Shown: in pieces, positions 22,793 to 34,991 of the stretch | Layout: each line of letters starts with the position of its first letter | Numbering within the stretch: the first letter of the stretch is position 1 | Source: Utricularia gibba | Lineage: Eukaryota; Streptophyta; Magnoliopsida; Lamiales; Lentibulariaceae | Direction of reading: 5' to 3' | Length of the DNA stretch: 64,000 nucleotides | Assembly: GCA_002189035.1 (NCBI GenBank) | Contig: NEEC01000020.1 | Coordinates: forward strand, 1,116,001-1,180,000 | Notes under the pieces: generated by a model | What the model was told of the DNA's origin: nothing | The model's database searches: none | What the model saw: the letters and a program-made list of their open reading frames with translations, nothing else | Program-made: the position numbers and the translations under genes

Positions 22793-25092
22793 TCATGCTA
22801 CTGTAATTTGAGTCACCACGACGGGGCTCCGGACGACATGCTTCCCATCTGTCCAGGAGATGGAACCATACACGGTCCCTGCATCACCACCCGACCCCAT
22901 ATTGTTACCATCAGCGTTTACAATCACGTTGTATCCCAGCTTCTTTACTCTCTCTGAGAACACCAACTCCTCTGGCTTCACACTGATCGTTAACCCACTT
23001 GGATGCTCGATTTTCACCCTGTAAACACTGTTGCTTTCACCCACATTCGTCACGGTTCTGTACAATGTCTTGGTCGTAACTTTGCTACGCCCGCTTGACA
23101 GCAGAACCGAGATTGATGGGTAGTTCAGATTCTCCGGCAAGCCCTTCCTTGCGGGGCATTTCACAGGTGACTTCGTTATGACCTGGATCGTGTTGGGGGT
23201 GTAATCAATGGCGCACAAGAAGGTCTCGTAATCCTCCTTTGATAAGTCATAGACGAGCCCAGGGTCCATGGCGAGATCAAGATTCAGATGCCCAGCTCCG
23301 TAATCTAAAGGGGTGGCTGGTTTTTGATCTGCTTCGTCCCTCATTTGATTGAATGAATTGTCTGATATGCTTGCGGTTGTCATCATGGCTGATCTGATTG
23401 CTGCAGGGCTCCAATCAGGATGAGCAGATTTCAGCAGCGCGGCTGCTCCACTGACATGTGGGCAAGCCATTGAAGTTCCGGATAAGATGTTGAACTCCAC
23501 TTTCCGAGCATCGGAATCTAATCCTGTTGGGCCAACAGCCTGCGTCCACGCCGCCAAAATGTTGACTCCGGGAGCAATCAAATCAGGTTTCAGCACCTGG
23601 GGGTTCAAACCATCTGGACCCCTTGCTGAGAAGGAAGCCACTACGGGAGCTGGTTTGATGCCAATCACAGTGCCTTCGAAGTTGAGACTTGCAGTTGCGG
23701 AAGGATTTGAAGCGAGATACTTCTTGATTTCTTCACCTTCATTGTAGCCGACGGAGCAAGCTGGAATCAAATGGGCATCGCCGATTAGGCCTTCGCCATT
23801 GGAAACTCCGTTTGCGAGGATCATTCCGACGGCCCCAGCTCTCTTGACAACAAGCCCTTTGGCTACACGGGGATTACTACCACGATCACAAATCACAATT
23901 TTCCCTCGGACGATTTGGGGATCAAGTGAATTTTCCATGCAAAGGGAAGCAGACAGGTCCCCTGATACGCCAGGGTAAATTAGAGGATACATTTTCCCGT
24001 TGAGAGGTCCGCCGGAGTACAAAGATACGCCGCGGAATTTTCTCCCGTCGCTGAGAACGACATCCGCCGGGAAATTTCTGTCGATGGTGCTGGCGCCAAC
24101 GGTGGTAAGCCAGGGGGCGAGATTAGTGACCGACATTCCACTGGGACCATCGTTTCCAGCGGAGGAAGAAACGAAGACACCCCTTGATGCGGCGCCGTAT
24201 GCTCCTATCGCAATTGGGTCAAGATAATAAGGAGAGGAAACTCCATCGCCGCCGCCCACAGAAATTGAAATGACATCGACGCCGTCTTTCACGGCGGCGT
24301 CGAATGCTGCCAAGATATCGGAATCGAAGCAGCCGGCGCTTCTCCAGCACACTTTGTAAACCGCGATACGCGCTTTGGGTGCCACACCTTTCGCGATTCC
24401 GGAGGCGTAGCCCTCCATACTCGCCTTGAATGCGTATCTTCCGGCGGCGGTGGAAGCGGTGTGAGTCCCATGGCCTTCGGCATCGCGCGGAGACTTGAAC
24501 TCGATTGTCTCGTTGATTCCCCCAAAAATTGAACCAAAACCAGATGAAGCCTCGTGTCCCTTCAAAAAGAACCTCGCGCCGACTATCTTTCTATTGCAAT
24601 TCTGCTGGCTGAACTTCACGCCACTCTCACAAGCCCCCTTCCACCGTTTCGGCACAGGCCCGAGATTCAGATCTATGAAACTCCGATGCTCCGGCCAAAT
24701 CCCCGTATCAAAGATCCCAATGATTACATCAGACCCATAATCCGATTCATACCACAACCCTTCTGGTTCCTCAGGCCAATGAACTGCGGTGAACGGGTTG
24801 TGTGCAGCTGCCGGCGTTTATCCTCGAATGCCGAGACAACCGACGGATGCTCGCGAAGCGCCGCCGCTTTGGCCGGAGTGAGCAACGCCGAGAACCCATG
24901 AAAAACAGTATCATACACATGCAGTATCTTATCAGGCTCAGTGAACTCCGCAGTATACCAATGGTAGTGAGTTGGAAAAATCAACGGCTTAGACGAATCA
25001 TCAACGCTGACTATGTACGTCGTTGGCGCCTCTAGCGCAGAAACCACAGCTAAAAGCACGAAAACAGATAGATAACGAAGCAGAGAAGCCAT
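22793..25092 (-). CDS. SBT1.6: Subtilisin-like serine protease, SBT1.6 type (one apparent frameshift)
   Basis: This is a secreted plant subtilase (family S8), single exon as is usual for SBT1 genes, about 766 residues. Start MASLLRYLSV at 25092 begins a hydrophobic signal peptide (about residues 1-20). An I9 inhibitor prodomain (about 25-100) ends near LHTTRSP. The catalytic domain shows Asp in GIFDTGIWPE (about 129), His in GHGTHTAS (about 208), Asn in SSAGNDGPSG (about 314) and Ser in LSGTSMACPHVSG (about 541), with an inserted PA domain between. The C-terminal fibronectin-like domain ends VVTQITVA. The resemblance is strongest to Arabidopsis SBT1.6. The frame breaks between NQKG and LWYESDYGSD: the plus-strand AACCC at 24756-24760 needs one more base. 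All catalytic residues lie downstream of the break and are intact, so a sequencing or assembly deletion is more likely than a true pseudogene. Confidence 0.9.
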
Positions 25093-27980
25093 TGGAGAAC
25101 TCCTAAACCAATCTGAACACAAATGAATCAACACAACAAGATTATAAGAGAGAAGGAAGAAGAAGATGATGATGGATTATCACTCCAGTGTGTTCCACTC
25201 TGTGGCCGTTGATTTCGCAGTGACCCACAAAAATCAATTCCAAAGGGCGCTCCTCTGTCTCCCTTGTCTCTTCTCCACCAAATCCATCTCCGGTAAGAAA
25301 ATTGAACGAAAACTACCGAAGTGACAGCAGCCTAACATGTGGGCACACATGTTCGTTGCTCTTTCTGCTGCAGTGGATCAGTGAACATGGGCTGTGTAAT
25401 TTTTGAGAAAGATTCAATCTTTTACATGAAGATTAAAGCTTTGCTGCGTCAGACATGTTTTGGGTAATTGCATTCAATGCGCATGTGTACGAATTCATTT
25501 TTAGCGGATAAGTTTGAGTGCATTATTGGGTTCACGGGCCCTCCATCATGAATCATGTTCTTTTGAGGGTAGATGAACCAACGAATCAAGTGCTTCAACC
25601 ACTCAAGATAAATTATCAACTGCTCATTTAGGAGCATGTTTTTTTTCTTACTGCTGAGTTTTATACACCACACCGTTGTGTCATAACAATCAGTATGTAA
25701 TAACTATGCACATCACTGCAAAATTAATGTTGCTAAAAAAACATGATAATTTATTTCCTTTCAATAAATAGTGAAATATTGATAATGTGCACAAATTTAT
25801 TATGGAAAAATTAAGAAGATAAATAATAGTGATCAAGAAAACAAAAAAATGAGAGTACTTGACATAATAATGAAATGATTATGAATTATTGAAATTAAGT
25901 ATATGATGAGTCAATTGAGCATATGTGAAGTTCAAGCTCACAAAAAAATGTGAGAAAAAATTAAATCCAATAGATGATTATTAATATGTAATTTTTTATC
26001 TATTTAATTACTTCATTTTCAAATTTTAATATAAGATTGTTTATTCTAATAAAGTATATAATAAACTATAAATATACTATTGATTGATTGAATCTAATTT
26101 TTTTTAATATAATTCATATTTTTTATGTACTTAGATTTCAATGTGATCATTTGATCCATCAGATCTTTAATTTCAACATAAGTAAAAACCTTATGAAGAT
26201 GGATTGATGGTTTATTTCCAATAAAATCAAATTTGTTTGTCATTTCATGACTAAGAGAAGCAAAAAGATGAAAACTAAGGATGGTAGTTACAAGAAATAA
26301 GGATTTTCACTATAAATGATATATGATAAGGTTGTCCTGATTACAGATAATGTGGTCTTCCGTCGTAGGTTTGGGCGATTCAAAGGCATTTACACCTAAG
26401 AGATTCTCGTTGGAGTTGGTGGATCGAGGGGGCTGGTTACGACGTCGCTTAATGCTCCTATGGCCCGGGTTTCTTCCTACAATGCGATGAGTAATCGAAA
26501 AAGAGGTTGTTGTGCTAAATATGTGGAAAAGTCTCCATGTTTGTGGTAGGTTTTCATTCTGCAAGATTATTTAGTGTTCATGATTATCAATATTCTATTG
26601 ATGTTATGATCCGGTATTTGCGTTTTCAAATCAACTATTTTTTTCCACATTATCTTCTCTATTTTCTACATCATTTTTGTTTTAACTTAATTTTAAATAT
26701 TACATATCATCTTTCATCCACTTTTCACATTCGTGTTCAAAAATTTGACTTTTTTTAATATTTAATATTTAATATTTTTATATTACTTAATTTCATTATT
26801 TCTAATTTAAAAATAGGCAAAATGAGAATTATAACCTCTGAATGGGAAGCTAAATTAGAAAGTAAAGATAAAAAGAAACCATCGAATTGCATTTCATGGC
26901 GAAACAAAAAGATGAAGAGGAGTTCCAGGGTCAACTTCTTTATTTCTCATATTTTTTATTTGTGTTTGAATCATTAACGTTTTTCGCTTTTAACAACAAG
27001 TCAATTTGAAAGTTGTGTTGGAATGAAATATTGTGATTTTCGTTTACGTTACTCTTTGCATTCACAACTCTAGAACAGAACTTACAACTTAACAACGAAT
27101 TCTTACTTGGTTACATACAGTCTAATTTCATATTAATTGTGAATTTTACTATTTATTGTTTGAAATGTTGATTTATGCATCTGTTTCTTGATTTCTAGTA
27201 AACAAGTCATTAATTTTTTTTTATTAATTTAGTTAAAATAGAAACTCATTTTCAGATAAGCGTTCCATATTTAATCTAGTTTACGCGTAAAACTAGCAAT
27301 TAAAAATTGTTTGATCTATATAAATTGACCTGGATTTATTGTTATTAGATTAATTTATTTTAAATTATATGTGGATTTTGTGTTTTAATTATAAATATTT
27401 TTTATACAGAAAACTTTTAAACTGATGATATCTAAGGAAATTTCCGTCAATCACTGATTATTTATTTGTCTAAAGATGGCTTCAAGATTCCAATACATCC
27501 CTCCATTCATACTCTATCTAATGGCCAACCAATCAAAGCCATGCTCAATGGCTCAACCCTAATGGCATTTATTATGAGCCTTAAGACCCTTTTCATTGCA
27601 CCTGGCTTCCTTCTTTTGTATCTACCTTTCGGCCTAGACCTAATTTGCCTTAAAGGTCTGGTGTCCCCAAGTTGAAGTTGAGACTAAGGGTCTGTTTGGT
27701 ACTACTTTAAAAAATATGATACGAGTAACAAATATGGTTGTATGATACCAATTTCAACAGTTGTATTGTTATAGTTGTAATTAGTTGAAACAACTGTTTC
27801 AATTCTAGTTTGGTTTGAAAATGTAAATGTCTGTATGATTCTAATTCAATAGGATTTAGAGTTTAGATATTTGAATTGTGACGGTATGATTTTGGGTCGG
27901 TTCTAGATATTTGAAATTGGAAAGCTACGATTGCGACTCGTGCGGAACTCATGGTTCGAAACCAATAAACCGTTGATTTC
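25093..27980. other. Intergenic DNA upstream of the subtilase gene
   Basis: About 25093-25400 should hold the subtilase leader and promoter. The rest is AT-rich and without recognisable proteins. Small frames (25449-25673, 26310-26564, 26537-26758, 27466-27675) show no family features. An AATATTT-type run lies at 26756-26780. A GGGTCTGTTTGGTA string at about 27689 resembles the ends of small hAT MITEs, but no inverted partner was seen. Confidence 0.4.
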
Positions 27981-27988
27981 ATTTTTAA

Positions 27989-28300
27989 ATGGTCCCAAAA
28001 ATTCATTATGGGAGTTTGGAAAAACATTTAGCAATTTCAGAAATTGTGTTTTTGCCGTTAATGGAACCCAGAGAAAGCTACGTTTATGATTTCAAATTAG
28101 GCGCCCTTTTGTCTCTTAACCAAGAGATGTCTTTTTATGAGGGAGGCTGGGGAGTGGCGGGCCATCCAAGGAGCGACCCAGCGGCCCATCTACTTTGTTC
28201 AGCAATAAGAGACACCACATGGGTGGGGGCGGCCGCCTACTTGCTTCCAATCAACGATCCAATGCTGTTCCAAGTAAGCATACTCTCACGCCAAATTTAA
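27989..28300 (+). other. GC-rich island with a 103-codon open frame of unknown meaning
   Basis: The segment 28100-28270 is clearly richer in G and C than its surroundings and contains GGCCCATC and GGGGGCGGCCGCC strings. A plus-strand frame spans it (SFYEGGWGVAGHPRSDPAAH is typical), ending near a possible donor GTAAGC at 28273. A minus-strand frame is also open for part of it. I recognise no protein family on either strand and no neighbour it could splice to. It may be a gene fragment, organelle DNA or a retroelement leader. Confidence 0.25.
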
Positions 28301-29049
28301 AAGCATTCATGGGGTGTTTGTTCCCATTCTAAAATCTAAAAAAGACGTTTATTATTTATATTCTAAATTAGTTGTCAAATTATGATTTGATTGTTCTATT
28401 TTCTTTTGAGTTCTTTGTCGTAAATTTAAGTGAGTTTGAATGGAGATTATTTTATCGACTAGATGCTTCACTTCACTTTATATCATATTTGTTGTGCAGT
28501 AATGAAGATTATAAATTCAATAATGATACCTTATCTTCATACAAGTGCATGGGCATTTGCTTGACTCAGATGAGCATTAACATGTGCTTTATGCAAAGTG
28601 AAACATTTAAGGACTTTTGCCTAGATACCTCCTTGATAATGCTCCGCCTAATGGCACTTTCACAAGAAATGAAAAAAAAAAAACCAATTTCACCTTCAAA
28701 AAGGCCAAGGGATTTGGCCCATGTACATCATTGTTGCCTATTACATCTAATTTAAATGTATTGCATATGTCTTTGAATTTCACAATTGATATGCAAAAGA
28801 TCATAATTAACAAATTTGTCTAAATTACTAACTTATGTAGTTATCTTTTAACATGTGGTGGATCCGGCATACCACCCTCCCTTGATGGTAGCACCTTTAG
28901 GTGGATCCACCAGCTCCCAAGTTTAGAATTTGTTGATCATATCCAGCTCTTCCAACATTGGTTGTTTCCAATGCAATATTAGTAGAGCTTCAATGATAGT
29001 ACTAGGTTATTTCTTTTTCACAAAATTTAAAAATATGACTATTTGATAC
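28301..29049. other. Intergenic, no gene seen
   Basis: AT-rich. Frames at 28372-28755 and 28617-28823 have no recognisable motifs. Around 28860-28925 there is a short repeated GGTGGATCC string that may belong to a retroelement. Confidence 0.35.
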
Positions 29050-29360
29050 TAGTCAAGAGAGTACAAGAAAGAATATAGAAAGAGCATTTGGAGTGCTTCA
29101 AACAACATTTTGTATCATTTACTCACCAGTTCAAGTATGAGATCAATAGAGACTTGTCAATATTATGTATGTTGTAATATTTTACAAATATGATAGTGGA
29201 AGATGAAGGCAATGAGAGGTAGTCAAATCCAGGAGATTATGATCAAGTAATGTTGGATAATTGTCTGATCTTTTGGAACAAAATGTATAGAGAAAATGTT
29301 ACATAGACAACTCAAGGAGGACTTGATCGATCACATTTGTGCTAATTTTGGTTAATTTAA
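29040..29360 (+). mobile_element. PIF/Harbinger (Pong-type) transposase C-terminal fragment
   Basis: Plus-strand translation reads STRKNIERAFGVLQTTFCII, which is the conserved block around the catalytic Glu of Pong-type transposases (R-K-D-V-E-R-A-F-G-V-L). It is followed after a stop by a VNIMYVVIFYKY trace and finally DLIDHICANFG and a stop, the usual protein end. Upstream transposase blocks are missing. The family is the same as that of the larger element at 52928-56338. Confidence 0.65.
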
Positions 29361-29799
29361 AATTTCTCGTATTAGTTGTTTCTTGTATTGAATTTTTTGT
29401 TCAATACAAAGTTTTCCTATTATTCTTTCAAAAACTTTGCTTGTGAGCTTTCTTCATGTTTGTAGTTCTAACCTCACCTCCCCAACAAACTTTTCTACCT
29501 AGTTGGACCTGTAACATCTTTCTAGTCTATTTGCTAAAGCACCTGATAAAAGTATCTCTGTTTATGTTTATTCCTTCCCATTTTTAACTTGCTACTAAAC
29601 ACTCATTTCTAATTTTTCCTTTCCACTATTCAAAAAAAATCTAGTGAAAACAATTGAGTAGCACAACCCAAGCCCAAATGAGCTCGGTTTACCTAGCATA
29701 ATTATAGGCCCACTTTGGTATTGAACTAAGGGAAAATTGGGTTGTTTTAGGATTTGCTTATACAAAAATAATAATGACATTTGAGCTGTTTCTTCTTCT

Positions 29800-30850
29800 A
29801 AATCATGTATTTTTGAACTCTTTCATATGGAAATAAAATATGAAAACACTCAAAAATAGGAAACATCAAAACTTCCATCTCTTTGCCAATTAAAGATTCA
29901 AGCATTATATTTATCATTTCTAGTAAGTTGTGGTGATATTTTTCAGCCCAAAGGCATGATTTTATAAGCAGAGGCACTAATGGTGATGAAATCCACCATC
30001 TAGTTGATATACAATCATGGGAATAAATTCTTTTCTTGAGAGTACTATTGTTGTGGCTGTTGCGTAGCTAGCACATTTAAGTTATTGTTGATGGGATGGT
30101 AGATAAAGTTTGGATCTATACTTGGGATGTCTTCTATGCTGCTAGAAAATTCCAGGATGTTTAGGGTGAATTTTTCCTCAAATTCCAGGATGTTGTCCAG
30201 TTGAATTTTTGTCACAATATATGTTTGTCACTCGATCAACTAAATTTCTGTGAAATTGATAAGTGTCATTGGTTATCATCTCTTGTTGGGTTGTGCAAAA
30301 GATGGGTTAAACAAGAATTCTTCTACCAAAAATCATGACCTCCTCTAGATTTTTTGAATTGCAATAGAATATGTTAGGATAGTTGCATAATTGACCTGAA
30401 TGGTTGCAAGTCCCTTCCAAGTAGAAAACTTGATGGCCATGTTGTGAGTAAAGATGATTATTCAAAATAAATTAAGGATGTTGATGATATTGTAAGCCAT
30501 ATCAAAGTCTACTACATAAAAGAATGGAGTTCTAACCATTATTGAAAGAGTGGCTTTCTCGATAGCTCTACTCATGCTTCAATTGAATTCATGGAAACCC
30601 ATTTAGCTATCAATGTGTTGGTGTCTTTTAATGTGTAGTTTCTCAGCCACATGAATGCAAATAAGAATTTATCCACTTCATAACTAGAAGGGTGGCTTTC
30701 TCAACAGGTCTAGCCATGCTCTAGTTGAATCCATAGAAACTCATTTAAGGTGTCAATGCATTAGTATCTTTTGGTGTGTAGCTTCTCAATCAAATGTAGA
30801 TGAGTATGATTGATCTACAATAAACTCTGAAAAGTTATAGAGATGTTAGA
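29800..30850 (-). mobile_element. Ty3/gypsy remnant (protease to reverse transcriptase), decayed
   Basis: On the minus strand: a trace of the protease-linker region (TPFFYVVDFDMAYNIINIL), then DNILEFEEKF, SIEDIPSIDPNFIYHPINNN (the DMPGIDP-type block before reverse transcriptase), and ISASAYKIMPLG followed by ESLIGKEMEV, just before where YVDD would lie. Stops and deletions are frequent. The piece lies between Harbinger remnants at 29.04-29.36 and 31.08-31.15 kb. No LTRs were identified. Confidence 0.6.
30547..30830. repeat. Tandem duplication, about 142-bp unit, two copies
   Basis: Copy 1 (from about 30547) and copy 2 (from about 30689) share GTGGCTTTCTC, then CATGCT, TTGAAT, ATGGAAAC, CATTTA, a TCAATG box and GTGTGTAGTTTCTCA. 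They differ at many positions. It lies at the start of the gypsy remnant (minus-strand sense), so it is probably an old duplication inside that element. Confidence 0.6.
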
Positions 30851-31079
30851 TTGAATATCCAAAATTATCTATGTCGAGTGGAGCATTCCCATGATAGTAG
30901 TACCCATTGTCATTTGAAAAAAAGATTTGATCGAGCATCTTTGGACAAATTTCAATTAATGTATTACATGATTAATGATCAACTAGTTTCGTATTAAGTT
31001 TTGTGTTGAAATTTTTTTTAATATTATAAAATTTATGTTTTAAATTATAAAGAATATTCCCATAAATTGATAAAGAAAA

Positions 31080-31152
31080 TTAGAAAACTTCATAATAAGT
31101 TCAATAAATGAAAAATATGTCATTATTTCCGGAAACCATTAAATATGTTCTA
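31080..31152. repeat. Harbinger-type terminal sequence (right end)
   Basis: ATTTCCGGAAACCATTAAAT followed by ATGTTC and TAA resembles the right end of the Harbinger element at 56270-56338 (TTTTCGGAAACCATTGAAAA, then TAATC). It could be the lost right end of the Harbinger fragment at 29040, separated by the gypsy insertion. That link is inference. Confidence 0.45.
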
Positions 31153-31731
31153 AGTGATGCATCTTTATTAGGTTATCCTCAAGTCATAAAGGTAGATAAA
31201 TCAATGATATCTCACATCAACCACAAACATCTTCTCATATAAAAGTGTTGAACTCTCAAGAGGGCAATTTACAATATATTTGGTCGACAGATTGCCTCAT
31301 CAATGATCTATCATCCATATGATCTCTAAAAACCAAGGAACCGATTACACCAACACAAGTTAAGGATAGAATAGGTAGCTAAAAAAGAAAATCTCTATCA
31401 ACTACAATATCTTTTGATAAGTATATGAGAATGGAAAAGAAGGGGAGAAGTGATCTTTTATCATTTGCTAATCTAGCTTTTGGAGGACGAGGGCAAGCCT
31501 CAAGAGAGAAAAAAGATTTCTTTCCTCAAGTTCTTGGGGTTTCAAGTGATCTTCATTTTATCTTCTTAACATTTTCCATGGTGAAAGCAATCCGTGATAC
31601 ATGAGCACTCTTGGTTTTTCTTGGTTTTTTTTTAGATTATCACTTGCTTTTATTTTATATGCTTTTCATAAATCTCCATAATTTTTTAATCTTATAGAAA
31701 TCCCATGAAACAAAAACAAAATATATAAACC

Positions 31732-31911
31732 TGGTTAAGACTGAGTCGTCGCCGAGTCAAAGCTGACTGAGTTGAGGTGTTTACGATACGTTTCAAGAAT
31801 ATTCGCTACACCTATCAAGCAGGAGTTGCATGCGTTGAACGAGCTGCTGCTAAGTTAGAAGATAACCTTGGAACATTGAAATAATATTAAGTAATCCTAT
31901 TTTGTCTATCA
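31732..31911 (+). repeat. 5' LTR of the copia element
   Basis: Begins TGGTTAAGACTGAG and ends near TCTATCA before the primer-binding site. It aligns along its length with 36698-36871 (shared GTTTCAAGAATATT, AGGAGTTGCAT, TTAGAAGATA/CTAGAAGATA, ACATTGAAATAATAT/GCATTGAAATAATAT). By eye about one base in six differs, many as C/T or G/A changes, so the insertion is old. Confidence 0.8.
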
Positions 31912-34796
31912 AGTGGTATCGGAGTAAGGTTCAACATGGATGCAACTCAATCCGATGCTATATGGAAATTCAATGGCGAGGATTATACTATTTGAGCCAC
32001 CCAATTGAAGGCATACCTTCAAGCGATGAAGCTACGGGAAATGGTTGATACACCAACACAACTAGAATAGCTCCTTGCTAATGTGTTGTTGGAAAGAGTG
32101 AAAAGAGTTGAAGAATAATGAGCCAAAGAAGGCCAAACAAAAGTGATATTTTATTTTGTTATGGATAAATCTATTATTTCACAAACTTTAGCTTGCAATT
32201 CTACTAAAGATATATGAAAAACTATTAGAATTGAGTTTGAAAGGGATGAGCATTCCAAGGAAATGCGCATTGCAAATCTGAAGATGGATTATGAGAGTTT
32301 GTGCATGCTCCCATCTGAAACCATCAAAACATATGTTGATTGGTTCATGAAGGTTGTCACTCAATTGTAGATGCTTGGTGTTCGAAAAAGTGATTTCACA
32401 ATGACAAAAAAGATCATGCATATTGTTTTCCCTAGTTTTGAACAAAAAATGTCATCTTTAAAATGTAGTCCAGATTATGAAAAATTAACTGTTACCAAGT
32501 TGTCTTGTGTCCCACAAGCACTTCAATGCTGAGCTGCTGCATAGGAACAAGTTATGGAGCGAGCACTAGCTATACTCAATTTTGAAAAGCAGGATAAAAG
32601 ATATGTAGAAGGATGAAAAGGAGGAAAAGGAAAACAAAGAGGGAAGGAAAAAGGAAAGTTTTCTCTTTTCAAACATTGCAAGAGATTATCGTATACTAAA
32701 GATATATGTTATTAGAAACTAGATTTAAAATGCTCCAAATGCAATCAATTGGGACATGTTAATAAGGTATGCAAATAAAAGAAAGAAGCTCAAGCAAATG
32801 TCTTAGTCATTGAGACAATTTAGAAAAAGCAAGTGGAGACATTATTTACTACTTACTTAACTTCATAGACCTTTATAGTGCTGTGAAACATGAGTCTCTA
32901 TGTGCAGTAACAATGTCAGATACTAGCTCTATCTCAAATATAGGATGATTGGTTGAGTCAAGTTGTTCTGCTCACATAATTGGTGATGAAAGGTACTTTG
33001 AGACGTTGGATTATTCAAGTACAGAAAGTGTGAAACTTGGAAATGATGAGCTCCTAGATGCTATTGATAAAGGCATGGTTATGGTGCACACTCCTCTATG
33101 GTTAAAGCATCTAAAGAACGTTTACCTAGTCCCAAAACTAAACATCAACTTTCTAAGTGTGAAAATGTTGGATGATAGAAGATACTTTGTCACATTTGAA
33201 AGGAGAACTTTTGTAATCTCAAATACAAATGATGATGCCATCTTTAGAACACTGGCAACTAGAGGTACTTATTTCTTACCTTGGACCATAATTCCACAAG
33301 AATCTGCTAACCATGCTAGGCTAAACGAACATGTGAGATGACATAAAATACTTGGACATGTCAGTTTCCAAGTTTTTAAATCTATGAGTGAAGGTGGAGT
33401 CTGCATAGAATTTCCAACACTAAAGTACCATGCTGAAATGAAGTGGTCGATATATCTCCAAAGCAAAATAAAATAACTAACATTCACTCAACAAGCATGC
33501 TTCCAAGCTAAGAGACTAATGGAGCTGGTGTATTTTGATGTTTGTGGCTCAATGAGTGTTGAATCACTTAGAGGGAGCAGATACTTCATTAGCTTCATTG
33601 ATGATAAGTCATGTTGTTGTTGGGTGTTCTTTATGAATTGCAAGTCATGGGCCTTCAAGCACTTTGTCACCTTCAAGACCTCTATTGAGAGAGTTTCTGG
33701 TGAAAAGCTAAAATGTCTCTACACAGATAATGGAGACGAATTCAATTCTCTGATATTCAAGGAAGAATTGAGAAGAGATGACATTAAACATCACAAAACT
33801 ATGGTTTACTTACCAGCACAGAATGGCGTAGTAGAACAAAGAAATGCCACAATTATGGCCATGGCTAGATGCATGCTCTTGGAAAAGAAGTTACCTAAGC
33901 ACTTTATGGAGTGAAGCATTTGCAACCACAGTGTACATCCAAAATAGGCTACTTACCCGTAGCTTGGAAGGAGTGACACTATATCAAGCATGGAATGGTA
34001 GATCACCAAACCTCAGACGTCTTAAGGTATTTGAATCTATGGCTTATATGCTTACTTCTGTTGAATGCAAAACCAAGCTAGATAGTAGATCTATGTTTGG
34101 GATATTCATTGGATATTCTGAAGAAACAAAAGGCTACATAGTCTATAATCCACAAAACAAGAAAATCAGTTTGGCTAGAAGCTTGTGGATTGATGAAGAT
34201 GATTAGTGGGATTGGGATTATAACATGCCTATGTCACACATATTTGGTGCAACACTAAATCGCAACAATAAGAGAGCTTAGTTTAGTGATGAAGACGATG
34301 TTCTGTTTGCAAAAGAAGCACTTCCGGAGTGCATCCAAGCCGCCCTTGAGGAATTATTGGATGCCATGCCGTCCCTAACTAATGGCGAGAGATTGATCAT
34401 GAGATAAAGTAAGATCTTATACTGTATTATATTTTCTTCTAACTGGTTTAGATGAAGATATTTATCTTGGTGAAGCCACTGAAATTCCTAAAGTCAATAG
34501 CAATCTCGACCTTTGAAGTGATGATGGCACATATAATAGTAGTCAAAGCAACACTCTATCCAAATCCACAACTAAAAGTAATCATGACAATGCATCTTCG
34601 TATTCGGCTATCTTGTTCGTACACTTTCATGGTGACTTGAAAGGTTATCCCGATGAATGAGATTTGCCTGGAACTGCTCGAAGACTAAGACCTTTTAAAG
34701 AAAATAAAGTTTCATTTTGAACTTGAGAAGGGCACTTTTTCGAAAGAATGAATGAAAAGAGAAAGAGCTATAGGAGTAATAGCTCTTGACCGAGTC

Positions 34797-34991
34797 TTTT
34801 TGGGGAATATGAGTCGAAGCAATAACAAGAATATTTCTAGTGGAACATCTTTCAGAGAGATGGTTCACTAATAGACCGAGGGATAAGTAATTCGACTCAT
34901 TTACATCCAAATCATGAATGTTTGGAATCCATATTATGCAAGGAGACATTGCTTTTGCTAATTCGAATTGAAGGGTGATATAAAATCGGTC
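34797..34991 (-). pseudogene. ycf2: ycf2 fragment (plastid DNA transferred to the nucleus)
   Basis: The minus strand encodes about 63 residues that match the plastid Ycf2 protein nearly perfectly: [20 protein letters not shown], then [44 protein letters not shown] three-residue gap follows NHLS, where RDC is expected. On either side (34640-34796 and 34992-35055) the sequence is neither Ycf2 nor clearly copia. The foreign insert is therefore about 0.4 kb and composite. It may be a rearranged plastid insertion, or mitochondrial DNA that already contained plastid sequence. It lies in the linker between the integrase and reverse-transcriptase parts of the copia element. Confidence 0.85.
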
